Source: an uncultured bacterium
GTDB taxonomy: Bacteria > Bacillota > Clostridia > Oscillospirales > Oscillospiraceae
Direction: 5' to 3'
DNA: 50,533 bases
NCBI GenBank assembly: GCA_947643715.1
Contig: CANRXB010000017.1
Location: 1-50,533 of the forward strand
Shown: piece after piece, positions 7,080 to 14,376 of the stretch
Numbering within the stretch: position 1 is the stretch's first letter
How the letters are laid out: every line of letters starts with the position of its first letter
Translations under genes and position numbers: made by a program
The notes under the pieces: model-generated
The model's database searches: none
Told to the model about the DNA's origin: nothing
The model's input: the letters and a program-made list of their open reading frames with translations, nothing else

Positions 7080-9442
7080 GCCCCGAACACCTTCCGCGCG
7101 ATCTCCACCGACTGGCGGGCGTCCTTGGCATAGTGGTCCGCTCCCATCCGCGCGGCGTGTTCCGGGGTGACCACCGCACCGCCCACGAACACCACCGGAG
7201 GCTCAGGCAGGGAATGCAGCAGCCGGATGGTCTCCTCCATGGCGGGCAGGGTGGTGGTCATCAGGGCGGACAGGCCCACCAGCCGGATCTCCTGCTCCCG
7301 CACCGTGTCCACGACGACCTCCGGGGGCACGTCCCGGCCCAGGTCCACGGCGTCATAGCCGTAGTTCTCCATCACCGTCCTGACGATGTTCTTGCCGATG
7401 TCGTGGATGTCCCCTTTCACGGTGGCGATGACGAAACGGCCCTTCTTCACCGGGGCCCCGCCCTTCTGCGCGATGGAGGCGCGCACCGCCTCGAACACCC
7501 TCTGGGCCGCCTGCGCGGCGCTGAGGAGCTGGGGCAGGAACGCCCGTCCCGCCTCGTAGTCCTCGCCGACCTTGTCCAGCGCCGGGATGAGCCGCCGCTC
7601 CACCAGGGACAGCCCGTCCTGGCTGGTCAGGGCCTCCCGGGCCAGCCGGCCGGCCTCTCCCTCCAGCCCCCGGGCGACGGCCTCCTCCAAGCTGAGCGCT
7701 CCGGCCGGAGCGGCGGGGAGGGCCTGGGGCGCCTGGGCCCGGGAGGCCCTGGCGATATAGTCCCGGCACCCGACGTCCTCGCCGGACAGGACCTTGAACG
7801 CCGCCACCGCATCCATCATCTCCCGCCGGTTGGGGTCCAGGATCGGCAGCGTGAGCCCCGCCGACAGCGCTTGGGTGAGGAAGCTCCGGGTGACCGTCCC
7901 CCGGTCAGGCAGGCCGAAGGAGATATTGGACACTCCCAGCACCACTTGCAGGCCCAGCTCTTCCCGCACCATGCGCACCGCTTTGAGCGTCTCCGCCGCC
8001 TGTCCCTGCTGAGCGGAGACCGTGAGCGTGAGGCAGTCGATCCACACGTCCTCCGCCGGGATGCCGTGGCGCAACGCCGCGTCCAGGATGCGTTTGGCGA
8101 TGGCCACCCGGCCCTCCGCCGTCGGAGGGATGCCGTCTTGGTCCAGGCACAGGCCCACCACGGCGGCCCCGTACCTCTTCACGATGGGCAGGATACGCTC
8201 CAGCACCGCCGGTTCCCCGTTCACCGAGTTCACCGCCGCCTTGCCGTCGTACACCCGCAGGCCCGCCTCCAGAGCGGCGGCATCGGTGGAGTCGAGCTGG
8301 AGGGGCAGGGACACGGCGCTCTGGAGCTTCTTCACCACCAGGGGGAGCATGACGGCCTCGTCCACACCGGGGTAGCCCACGTTCACGTCCAGCATGTCCG
8401 CTCCCGCGTCCTCCTGCTGGACGGCCAAGTCCAGCACATAGTCCAGGTCCCGCTCCAGCAGGGCCTGCTGGAGCCGTTTCTTGCCCGTGGGGTTGATGCG
8501 CTCGCCGATGACCCGCACCCCGTCCAGCCGGCAGGGGACCGTGGCGGAGCAGACGAAGCCGGTGGAGACATAGGTCCTGGGGGCCGGCACTCTGCCCTCC
8601 AGCGCCTTGGCCAGCGCACGGATATACTCCGGCGAGGTGCCGCAGCAGCCGCCGAAAATGGTGACGCCCGCGTCCAGGCAGGGCAGGAGCGCCTCGACGA
8701 ACTCCTCCGGCCCCATGCCGTAGGCCCCGGTGGCCGGGTCGGGCAGGCCCGCATTGGGCTTGGCGATGACGGGCAGACAGGTGTTCCTGCACAGCTCCTC
8801 CAGCAACGGGGCCAGCAGGTCCGGCCCCAAGGAGCAGTTCAGCCCGATGGCGTCCGCCCCCAGCCCCTCCAGGGTCCGGGCCATGGACGGGATGGTGCAT
8901 CCGGTGAAGGTACGGCCGTTCCGCTCGAACGACATGGTGACGAACACCGGCAGGCCGGTGTTCTCCTTCACCGCCAGTAGCGCGGCCTTCGCCTCGTACA
9001 GATCGGTCATGGTCTCGATGGCCACCAGATCCGCTCCGGCCCGTTCCCCGGCCACAGCCACTTCCCGGAACAGCTCATAGGCCCGCTCGAACGTGAGCGT
9101 GCCCAGCGGCTCCAGCAGCTCCCCCAGCGGCCCCATGTCCAAGGCCACCTTCACCTGCGTCCCGGCGGCGGCCCGCCTGGCGATGCCCACAGCGGCGGAC
9201 ACCACCTGGTCCACGCTGTACCCGGTGGACGCCAGCTTCAGCGCGTTGGCCCCGAAGGTATCGGCGCAGACGATCCGGCTCCCCGCCTCGATGTACTCCC
9301 GATAGATGGCGTACAGCAGGTCCGGATCGGTGAAGTTGAGCAGCTCCGGCTTGCCGCCGGGAGGCAGTCCGCGCTGCTGTAGGACGGTGCCCATGGCCCC
9401 GTCCAGGATGACGAGGCCGTCGTATAAAAGATCAAGATCCAC
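7076..9442 (-). CDS. metH: Cobalamin-dependent methionine synthase lacking the activation domain
   Basis: A protein of about 788 residues with, in order, the homocysteine barrel (ILDGAMGTVLQQRGL; zinc ligands in GLNCS and GGCCGTSP), the methyl-THF barrel (VIGERINPTGKKRL), the cap domain and the B12-binding domain with DIHDIG, whose histidine (about 680) is the lower cobalt ligand. It ends right after the B12 domain, so the C-terminal SAM-dependent reactivation domain of long MetH is missing; that domain is encoded by the preceding gene. GTG at 9442, with AAGGAGGGG eight bases upstream, is preferred over a longer start at 9496. It overlaps the upstream gene by 11 bases. Confidence 0.95.
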   Translation of the reverse strand: MDLDLLYDGLVILDGAMGTVLQQRGLPPGGKPELLNFTDPDLLYAIYREYIEAGSRIVCADTFGANALKLASTGYSVDQVVSAAVGIARRAAAGTQVKVALDMGPLGELLEPLGTLTFERAYELFREVAVAGERAGADLVAIETMTDLYEAKAALLAVKENTGLPVFVTMSFERNGRTFTGCTIPSMARTLEGLGADAIGLNCSLGPDLLAPLLEELCRNTCLPVIAKPNAGLPDPATGAYGMGPEEFVEALLPCLDAGVTIFGGCCGTSPEYIRALAKALEGRVPAPRTYVSTGFVCSATVPCRLDGVRVIGERINPTGKKRLQQALLERDLDYVLDLAVQQEDAGADMLDVNVGYPGVDEAVMLPLVVKKLQSAVSLPLQLDSTDAAALEAGLRVYDGKAAVNSVNGEPAVLERILPIVKRYGAAVVGLCLDQDGIPPTAEGRVAIAKRILDAALRHGIPAEDVWIDCLTLTVSAQQGQAAETLKAVRMVREELGLQVVLGVSNISFGLPDRGTVTRSFLTQALSAGLTLPILDPNRREMMDAVAAFKVLSGEDVGCRDYIARASRAQAPQALPAAPAGALSLEEAVARGLEGEAGRLAREALTSQDGLSLVERRLIPALDKVGEDYEAGRAFLPQLLSAAQAAQRVFEAVRASIAQKGGAPVKKGRFVIATVKGDIHDIGKNIVRTVMENYGYDAVDLGRDVPPEVVVDTVREQEIRLVGLSALMTTTLPAMEETIRLLHSLPEPPVVFVGGAVVTPEHAARMGADHYAKDARQSVEIARKVFGA

Positions 9443-10091
9443 AGGTCTTCCCCTCCTTGCGGTATTGGCAGTCCTCTCTCCATGTGCAGGCCCCACAGCC
9501 CCGGATGCGGGCGGGCTGCGGCCGGGGCGACAGGCCGATGACGGCGGTGACCGTCTTGGACGGGTTCATCAGGAAGCTGTCCGTCACCTGCACCCCCAGC
9601 CGCCGGCCGGCGTCCAGCACGCCGCAGATGTCCTTTTGCAGCGCCAGCGGCAGGTCCCCGTAGCCGGGGCTGAACCGGTCCGTGAGATACGACCCCGGAG
9701 CGTGGGCGGCGATCTCCTCCTCGGCGGCGGCGCAGCCCGCCTCCACCCAGACGCTGCCGCAGGCGTCCAGCATGGCCGCCCGGGCCATGCTCCGGGCCTG
9801 TTCCGCCCGCAGCATGGCTTCGAACCCCGCCCCCAGCGTGCACACCAGCAGCATGGCCTGACCGCAGCCCTCCAGCATCCTGCGCGCCAGCGTCCCCGGC
9901 AGCGTCAGACCCAGCCCCTCCAAGGCCACGCCTTCCTCCCCCAACGCCACGCGGGACGCCCGGTAAAGATACCGTGGCTCCACCGAACGCACGAGCCTGT
10001 CCCCTATGGCGGACATCTCCTCATACAGCTCGGGGCCGGGTTCTCCCTTCACCCCAAGATAGCGCAGCGCCTCCGCCAGATCCAGCTCCAT
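9432..10091 (-). CDS. Stand-alone methionine synthase activation domain protein
   Basis: A 219-residue protein that matches the MetH activation domain pattern: RYLYRASRVAL near the start, LVCTLGAGFEA, and RFSPGYGDLPLALQKDICGVLDAGRRLGV with SFLMNPSKTVTAVIGLSPRP, the SAM-binding region used to reductively remethylate inactive cob(II)alamin. The tail carries a four-cysteine cluster (CGAC, then two more cysteines), often seen in clostridial versions and suggestive of a metal or iron-sulfur site. It is first in the operon and overlaps the truncated metH, so the two likely form a split long-type MetH. Confidence 0.9.
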   Translation of the reverse strand: MELDLAEALRYLGVKGEPGPELYEEMSAIGDRLVRSVEPRYLYRASRVALGEEGVALEGLGLTLPGTLARRMLEGCGQAMLLVCTLGAGFEAMLRAEQARSMARAAMLDACGSVWVEAGCAAAEEEIAAHAPGSYLTDRFSPGYGDLPLALQKDICGVLDAGRRLGVQVTDSFLMNPSKTVTAVIGLSPRPQPARIRGCGACTWREDCQYRKEGKTCGS

Positions 10092-10119
10092 GTCCTTTCC
10101 CTCCCCGGCAGCTTTCCGA

Positions 10120-10152
10120 TATCATACCTCAGATCGGCGAAAAAATCTACTG
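10120..10152 (-). promoter_or_regulatory. Possible weak promoter of the methionine operon
   Basis: On the minus strand a TAGATT box is followed after 17 bases by TATGAT, about 30 bases before the first gene. The -35 match is poor. No S-box, T-box or cobalamin riboswitch could be recognised in the roughly 160 bases upstream of the operon. Confidence 0.35.
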
Positions 10153-10254
10153 TCTTTATGGCCCGCGCCCTCTCTTCCAGACGATCCCCTGCGGCAGCGG
10201 ATCCGACGCCTCCGGAAAAACGTACCAAGATGGGCGGACCTGGAAAAGTTTTCA

Positions 10255-10284
10255 TTGACTAACCGCACGCTATGCGGGTAAAAT
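10255..10284 (+). promoter_or_regulatory. Promoter of the mntP riboswitch transcript
   Basis: TTGACT (10255-10260), an 18-base spacer and TAAAAT (10279-10284). The predicted start near 10291 leads directly into the riboswitch, leaving a leader of about 165 bases before mntP. Confidence 0.75.
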
Positions 10285-10294
10285 GGCTCCATCG

Positions 10295-10410
10295 ATAAGG
10301 GAGTAGTCGGCGGCACGTGCCGCAGTACAGTCAACACACTGACGGCGCGGCCGTCTGGCTGTGCTTTTCGCGATGAGACTTATCCGCGTATGCGGATGGT
10401 CTCTTTTTTT
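10295..10410 (+). ncRNA. yybP-ykoY manganese riboswitch with expression-platform terminator
   Basis: The leader contains GGGAGTAG (10300-10307), the TCAACACACTGACGGC region, CTGGC and GCGATGAGAC, the conserved order of the yybP-ykoY aptamer that senses Mn2+. It merges with a terminator whose stem is GAGAC...ATCCGC/GCGGAT...GTCTC (10375-10403) followed by seven T residues. Sharing of the GAGAC strand between aptamer and terminator fits a Mn2+-on switch. The gene behind it is a manganese exporter, as expected for this class. Confidence 0.88.
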
Positions 10411-10457
10411 GTTCCTCCGCATACCCTACAAAACAGCACGAGAAGGGATGATGTACC

Positions 10458-11024
10458 ATGGGACTTCCAGAACTGCTCATCTTGGCCGTCGGCCTGTCTA
10501 TGGACGCTTTCGCCGTGGCCGTATGCAAGGGGCTGTCCATCCGGGCGCTGATGCCCCGGCACGCCGTCATCGTGGGGCTGTGGTTCGGGGCCTTCCAGGC
10601 GCTGATGCCCGCCATCGGCTACCTGCTGGGGGCGTCCTTCGCCGGGATGATCGCCGCCGTGGACCACTGGATCGCGTTCGTCTTACTGTCCTTCATCGGC
10701 GGCAACATGATCCGCGAGGCGCTGGACAAGGGCGAGGAGGAATGCGACCCCTCCCTGGCCCCGATGGCCATGCTGCTACTGGCGGTGGCCACCTCCATCG
10801 ATGCGTTGGCGGTGGGCGTCACCTTCGCTTTCCTGCGGGTGGACCTGCTCCCCGCCGTCACCCTCATCGGCGTGTGCACCTTCGTCATCTCCGCCGCGGG
10901 CGTGAAGGTGGGCAACGTGTTCGGCTCACGCTATAAGGCCGGAGCGGAGCTGTTCGGCGGCGCGGTGCTGGTGCTCATCGGGCTGAAGATCTTGCTGGAG
11001 CACCTGGATCTGCTCCCCTTCTGA
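10458..11024 (+). CDS. mntP: Manganese efflux pump MntP
   Basis: A 188-residue membrane protein with about six hydrophobic segments and the duplicated acidic motifs of the MntP family, GLSMDAFAVAVCKGL near residue 12 and ATSIDALAVGVTFAF near residue 117, whose aspartates are needed for Mn2+ export in the family. It follows a manganese riboswitch, so it should be induced when cytoplasmic Mn2+ is high. The ATG at 10458 has GAAGGGATG upstream. It is monocistronic, ending at a terminator. Confidence 0.95.
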   Translation: MGLPELLILAVGLSMDAFAVAVCKGLSIRALMPRHAVIVGLWFGAFQALMPAIGYLLGASFAGMIAAVDHWIAFVLLSFIGGNMIREALDKGEEECDPSLAPMAMLLLAVATSIDALAVGVTFAFLRVDLLPAVTLIGVCTFVISAAGVKVGNVFGSRYKAGAELFGGAVLVLIGLKILLEHLDLLPF

Positions 11025-11053
11025 GGGCGGGACGCCATGCGTCCTGCCCTTTT
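11025..11053 (+). terminator. Terminator of mntP
   Basis: An 11-bp stem GGGCGGGACGC/GCGTCCTGCCC (11025-11035 with 11039-11049) followed by TTTT, starting immediately after the stop codon. Confidence 0.85.
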
Positions 11054-11093
11054 CCCTCCTCCCCGACCTTCACCAGCGCAGGATAGAAATGGC

Positions 11094-11121
11094 TTGCATT
11101 TTCCATCCTGTCTGCTATAAT
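11094..11121 (+). promoter_or_regulatory. Sigma-A promoter of the SprA-related gene
   Basis: TTGCAT (11094-11099), 16 bases, TATAAT (11116-11121). A small hairpin GGAGCG-TTA-CGCTCC lies just after it at 11129-11143, in the 5' untranslated region. Confidence 0.72.
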
Positions 11122-11168
11122 GATGATAGGAGCGTTACGCTCCATTCTGGATCTATGAGGTGATCGTT

Positions 11169-11894
11169 ATGTTGACTGGGATCTCCGGCATGACCCCCTA
11201 TTCTACATACGGCGTCTATGGCGCGTACCGCACCAGCAAGGCCGCGCAGCCCCAGGGCCCGGACAAGGCCCAGTCCGTCCAGCGTCCCTCCGCCGTCTGG
11301 GGCGCCAGGAAGGCGGCCCAGCCCGAGGCCCCTGTGGAGCCCGTCACTCCGGCCCGGCCGGTCGGCTCCGGCGAGGACCCCGCCAAGCTGGCGCTCATGC
11401 GCCAGGGCTCCGACCCGGTGGAGATGGCGGTGCGTATGCGCATCCAATACCCGGGCGACCCCGCCCAGGCGAAGGACGCCTCCGCCCTGGATGAAGCCGT
11501 GCAGGACCCCGCCTTGTCCGAGGCCAAGAGCGCCCAGGAGGTCATGGAGGAGGGCGAGTGCCAGACCTGCAAGGAGCGCAAGTATCAGGACGGCTCCAAC
11601 GACCCTGGGGTCTCCTTCAAGACCCCCACCAACATCGCTCCCGAGCAGGTGGCCTCCGCCGTGCGGGGCCATGAGAATGAGCACGTGGTGCGGGAACAGG
11701 CCAAGGCCCAGCGGGAGGACCGCAAGGTGGTCAGCCAAAGCGTCACCATCCACAACGACATCTGCCCGGAATGCGGCAAGGTATACGTCTCCGGCGGCAC
11801 CACCCGCACCGTCACCAAGGCGGCGGGCGGCCAGCAGGCGGACGCCCAGCAGCCCCGGCAGGATCCCCGCGCCCCCTTCTCCGCCGTAGCGTGA
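11169..11894 (+). CDS. SprA-related putative metalloprotease-like protein
   Basis: A 241-residue protein with a proline- and alanine-rich N-terminal half and a conserved C-terminal half resembling the SprA-related family (PF12118). Visible there are CQTCKERKYQDGSNDPGVSFK, the sequence HENEHV, which fits the zincin consensus HExxH, and a second CxxC in ICPECGKVYVSGG. Two CxxC pairs flanking HExxH suggest one or two metal sites. No signal peptide or membrane segment is visible. ATG at 11169 is chosen because GAGG lies eight bases upstream; GTG at 11160 is possible. Biochemical function is not established for this family. Confidence 0.72.
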   Translation: MLTGISGMTPYSTYGVYGAYRTSKAAQPQGPDKAQSVQRPSAVWGARKAAQPEAPVEPVTPARPVGSGEDPAKLALMRQGSDPVEMAVRMRIQYPGDPAQAKDASALDEAVQDPALSEAKSAQEVMEEGECQTCKERKYQDGSNDPGVSFKTPTNIAPEQVASAVRGHENEHVVREQAKAQREDRKVVSQSVTIHNDICPECGKVYVSGGTTRTVTKAAGGQQADAQQPRQDPRAPFSAVA

Positions 11895-11904
11895 CAGACG
11901 AACG

Positions 11905-11940
11905 AAAAAGAGCTTCGGGAACGTTCCCGAAGCTCTTTTC
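11905..11940. terminator. Bidirectional terminator
   Basis: A perfect palindrome with arms AAAAGAGCTTCGGGAAC and GTTCCCGAAGCTCTTTT lies between the convergent SprA-related and MATE genes. It gives a T-run on both strands and so can end both transcripts. Confidence 0.92.
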
Positions 11941-13338
11941 TCATGCCTTGACAGGCCGGGCCATGGTCCTGGAGATGGTCTCCAGGGAGGCCGTGGGGTT
12001 CCGCTTGCGCAGATGGGCGATGCAGCCCAGGCAGGCGGGGATGAGGAACAGGTCGGCACAGATCCACGCCGCCGGGGAGGCGAAGCAAGCGGCGGTGTAC
12101 CCCGCCGTCGGGACGAAGAAGTGGCCCACCACAGTGCGGGCGATCATCTCCAGCACCCCTGCCAGGATGGCGAAGGTGCTGAAGCCCATGCCCTGGATGG
12201 AGAAGCGCAGGATGTTCACCAGCGCCAGGGGGAAGAAGAACGCGGTGAGCGTGACCACATACTGGCAGGTGAGGCCCAGCAGCAGCTCGAACCGGGGCTC
12301 CTCTGCGTTGAGGAACAGCATGGCGCCCTGGGCCGCGAAGAGGATCATCCCCACCAGGGCGATGACCGAATAGCCCAGCCCCAGCACCGAGCAGGAGCGC
12401 ACGCCCTTGCGCAGACGGTCCAGACGGCCCGCGCCCACGTTCTGGCCGCAGTAGGTGGCCATGGCCGCGCCCATGGCGTCGAAGGGGCAGGCCAGGAGCT
12501 GATACAGCTTGGAGCCCGCCGCCACGGCGGACACATACACGCTGCCCAAAGCGTTGACGGAGGATTGCAGCACGATGGAGCCGATGGCGGTGATGGAGTA
12601 TTGCAGCCCCATCGGCAGGCCCATGGCGCACAGCGCCTTACAGGCCGCCAGGTCGAGCCTGCGCTCCTCCTGGGTCACCCGCAGGATGGGGAAACGGCGC
12701 AGCATATACACCAGACAGGCCACACCGGACACCGCCTGGGACAGCACCGTGGCCACAGCGGCCCCCGCCACCCCCGAGTCGAAGCACAGGATGAAGATCA
12801 GGTCCAGCGCGATGTTCAGCGCCGAGGACAGGGCCAGGAAATACACCGGGGTCCGGCTGTCCCCCAGGGAGCGGATGATGCTGGCCAGAAGATTGTACAG
12901 GAACACCACGGGGATGCCCATGAAGATGACGAAGATATACGCCTGCGCGTCCTCGAACAGATCCGCAGGGGTCTTCATGGCGGTCAGGATGTCCCGGCAG
13001 AGGATGCCGGTGGCCACCGTGAGCACCAGGGCGATGACGGCGGACAGATAGCCGGCGTTGGCCACGAACCGGCGCATCTGGGGATAGTCCTTCGCCCCCA
13101 TCCGCTGGGCCACAGGGATGGCGAAGCCGCTGCACACACCAAGGCAGAAGCCGATGACGAAAAAGTTGATGGAGCCGGTCGCGCCCACCGCGCCCAGCGC
13201 CTGTGAGCCCAACAGCTTGCCCACGATCATAGCGTCCACCATGTTGTAGAGTTGCTGGAACAGCAGGCCGAACAGGGTGGGCAGGGTGAAGCCCAGGATC
13301 AGCCGCATGGGGCTGCCTGAGGTGAGGTCTTTGGTCAT
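11941..13338 (-). CDS. MATE family efflux transporter
   Basis: A 465-residue integral membrane protein with about twelve hydrophobic segments in two homologous halves. LILGFTLPTLFGLLFQQLYNMVDAMIVGKLLG at the start and ALCAMGLPMGLQYSITAIGSIVLQ at the start of the second half are typical of the DinF/NorM-like MATE group, which exports cationic drugs or metabolites by Na+ or H+ antiport. ATG at 13338 has AAGGAG upstream; a longer in-frame reading to 13560 is rejected because it would begin before the promoter. Substrate unknown. Confidence 0.93.
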   Translation of the reverse strand: MTKDLTSGSPMRLILGFTLPTLFGLLFQQLYNMVDAMIVGKLLGSQALGAVGATGSINFFVIGFCLGVCSGFAIPVAQRMGAKDYPQMRRFVANAGYLSAVIALVLTVATGILCRDILTAMKTPADLFEDAQAYIFVIFMGIPVVFLYNLLASIIRSLGDSRTPVYFLALSSALNIALDLIFILCFDSGVAGAAVATVLSQAVSGVACLVYMLRRFPILRVTQEERRLDLAACKALCAMGLPMGLQYSITAIGSIVLQSSVNALGSVYVSAVAAGSKLYQLLACPFDAMGAAMATYCGQNVGAGRLDRLRKGVRSCSVLGLGYSVIALVGMILFAAQGAMLFLNAEEPRFELLLGLTCQYVVTLTAFFFPLALVNILRFSIQGMGFSTFAILAGVLEMIARTVVGHFFVPTAGYTAACFASPAAWICADLFLIPACLGCIAHLRKRNPTASLETISRTMARPVKA

Positions 13339-13452
13339 GATGATCGTCTCCTTCCTAGGCGAGACATGGTTTACGGTCCACAACGCCGCCGGGCCGCGAG
13401 TACGGCGGCGCACCATGGGCCGCGTTTTGTCCTCCCGACCCATGTTTGCAAT

Positions 13453-13480
13453 ATTATAGCGGCTCACCCGCCGATTGCAA
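13453..13480 (-). promoter_or_regulatory. Promoter of the MATE gene, with long leader
   Basis: TTGCAA (13475-13480), 16 bases, TATAAT (13453-13458) on the minus strand. The start near 13446 leaves a leader of about 108 bases that contains the inverted repeat GCCGCCG/CGGCGGC, so leader-mediated control of this exporter is possible. Together with the tandem terminators at 13554-13639 this accounts for most of the 326-base gap between 13339 and 13664. Confidence 0.7.
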
Positions 13481-13558
13481 GAGGACTTTTTCACAATATT
13501 CCCCCCGACGCTTCCCAGTATATTGGGAGATCTTCGAGACAAAAAAGGGGATGGATAC

Positions 13559-13586
13559 AAAAAAAGGAGCGGGAAAGGCTCCCTTT
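13559..13586 (-). terminator. Second terminator after the PilZ gene
   Basis: On the minus strand AAAAGGGAGC pairs with GCTCCTTTT (one bulge) around a seven-base loop and runs into a T-tract. It follows a stronger hairpin and would insulate the MATE promoter from the upstream operon. Confidence 0.6.
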
Positions 13587-13592
13587 TGATGG

Positions 13593-13639
13593 AAAACGAC
13601 AGGTCCCCTCCCCTCGCTTCCGGCGAGGGGAGGGGACCT
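13593..13639 (-). terminator. Terminator after the PilZ gene and SLH operon
   Basis: A perfect 18-bp stem (13599-13616 with 13622-13639) with loop TTCCG, followed on the minus strand by TCGTTTTCC. It begins 26 bases after the stop of the PilZ gene. Confidence 0.85.
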
Positions 13640-13664
13640 GCTCCTTTGGATGACGCTCCTGCGG

Positions 13665-14336
13665 TCAGTTTATCTTCCGCTTTCGGATCTCCTCCCGCTG
13701 GAGGGTGAAGATGGCCCGCAGCAGACGATCCTGCTCTTTAGGAGCAAGGGTCTCGAACTGACAGCCGTACCGGACCACGCCCTTCTTCCACTCGCCTGCC
13801 CGGCGCACGTGGCAGTCGAAGGTGAAGGGACGCTCGCCCGCTATGAGCGTGGCGTCGCTGACCACCAGCCGGTCGCCTACGAGGTACACCTCCTGGCTGC
13901 TGATGAGCAGCCCCCCGGCGCTGACGTCCAGGACCTGGCAGGGGAACGACGCCCTGGGCTGGCCGTTCCGGTGGGAGCGCCGGGCACACCGGGCCGTGAT
14001 GTCCAAGCTGATGCTCTGGCGGAAGAAGGCGCGCTGCTCTTTGGTGAACGCGCTCTTCAAGCGGTCCACCTTCCACATCCGCATGGTGCTGCCGCAGACC
14101 TTCCCGTGGAGCACCACGTTGTCCTGCTCCCGGTAAAAGCGCAGCTTCAGCTCTTTGTTGCACAGCACCATGGGCAGTTCGTCGTCCTTGGCTTCTCGGA
14201 TGGACACCGCGCCGTTCTGCACAGCCTCCACCCTGCCCACGAAGAGCAGGCGGTTCTCCGGGGTCATCACCTCTACCACCATGCCGGGGCGAAGGCCAAG
14301 ATCGGCGGCTTGCTCCGCCTGAGATGATACGCCCAT
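13665..14336 (-). CDS. PilZ domain c-di-GMP effector (YcgR-like architecture)
   Basis: A 223-residue protein with an N-terminal YcgR-like beta domain (LRPGMVVEVMTPENRLLFVGRVEAV) and a C-terminal PilZ domain. The c-di-GMP binding residues are present: R102 and R106 in QRAFFRQ (RxxxR) and D137-x-S139-x-x-G142 in DVSAGG. In other bacteria such proteins act as flagellar brakes or control surface components. It is last in the minus-strand run, 40 bases after a huge SLH protein. ATG at 14336 has AAAGGAGG upstream. The partner is not known. Confidence 0.9.
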   Translation of the reverse strand: MGVSSQAEQAADLGLRPGMVVEVMTPENRLLFVGRVEAVQNGAVSIREAKDDELPMVLCNKELKLRFYREQDNVVLHGKVCGSTMRMWKVDRLKSAFTKEQRAFFRQSISLDITARCARRSHRNGQPRASFPCQVLDVSAGGLLISSQEVYLVGDRLVVSDATLIAGERPFTFDCHVRRAGEWKKGVVRYGCQFETLAPKEQDRLLRAIFTLQREEIRKRKIN

Positions 14337-14376
14337 GCCTTGGGCCTCCTTTCCCTCATTTACTGGGCGGTATGCC

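Noticed and set aside
10092-10254. Possible SAM or cobalamin riboswitch upstream of the methionine operon
   Set aside because: No conserved S-box, SAM-II/III or B12-box sequence could be recognised, and the space is short for a cobalamin element. A covariance search could still change this.
13339-13560. N-terminal extension of the MATE protein
   Set aside because: The extra 74 residues are polar, would begin upstream of the predicted promoter, and AAGGAG precedes the ATG at 13338, where the usual MATE N-terminus begins.
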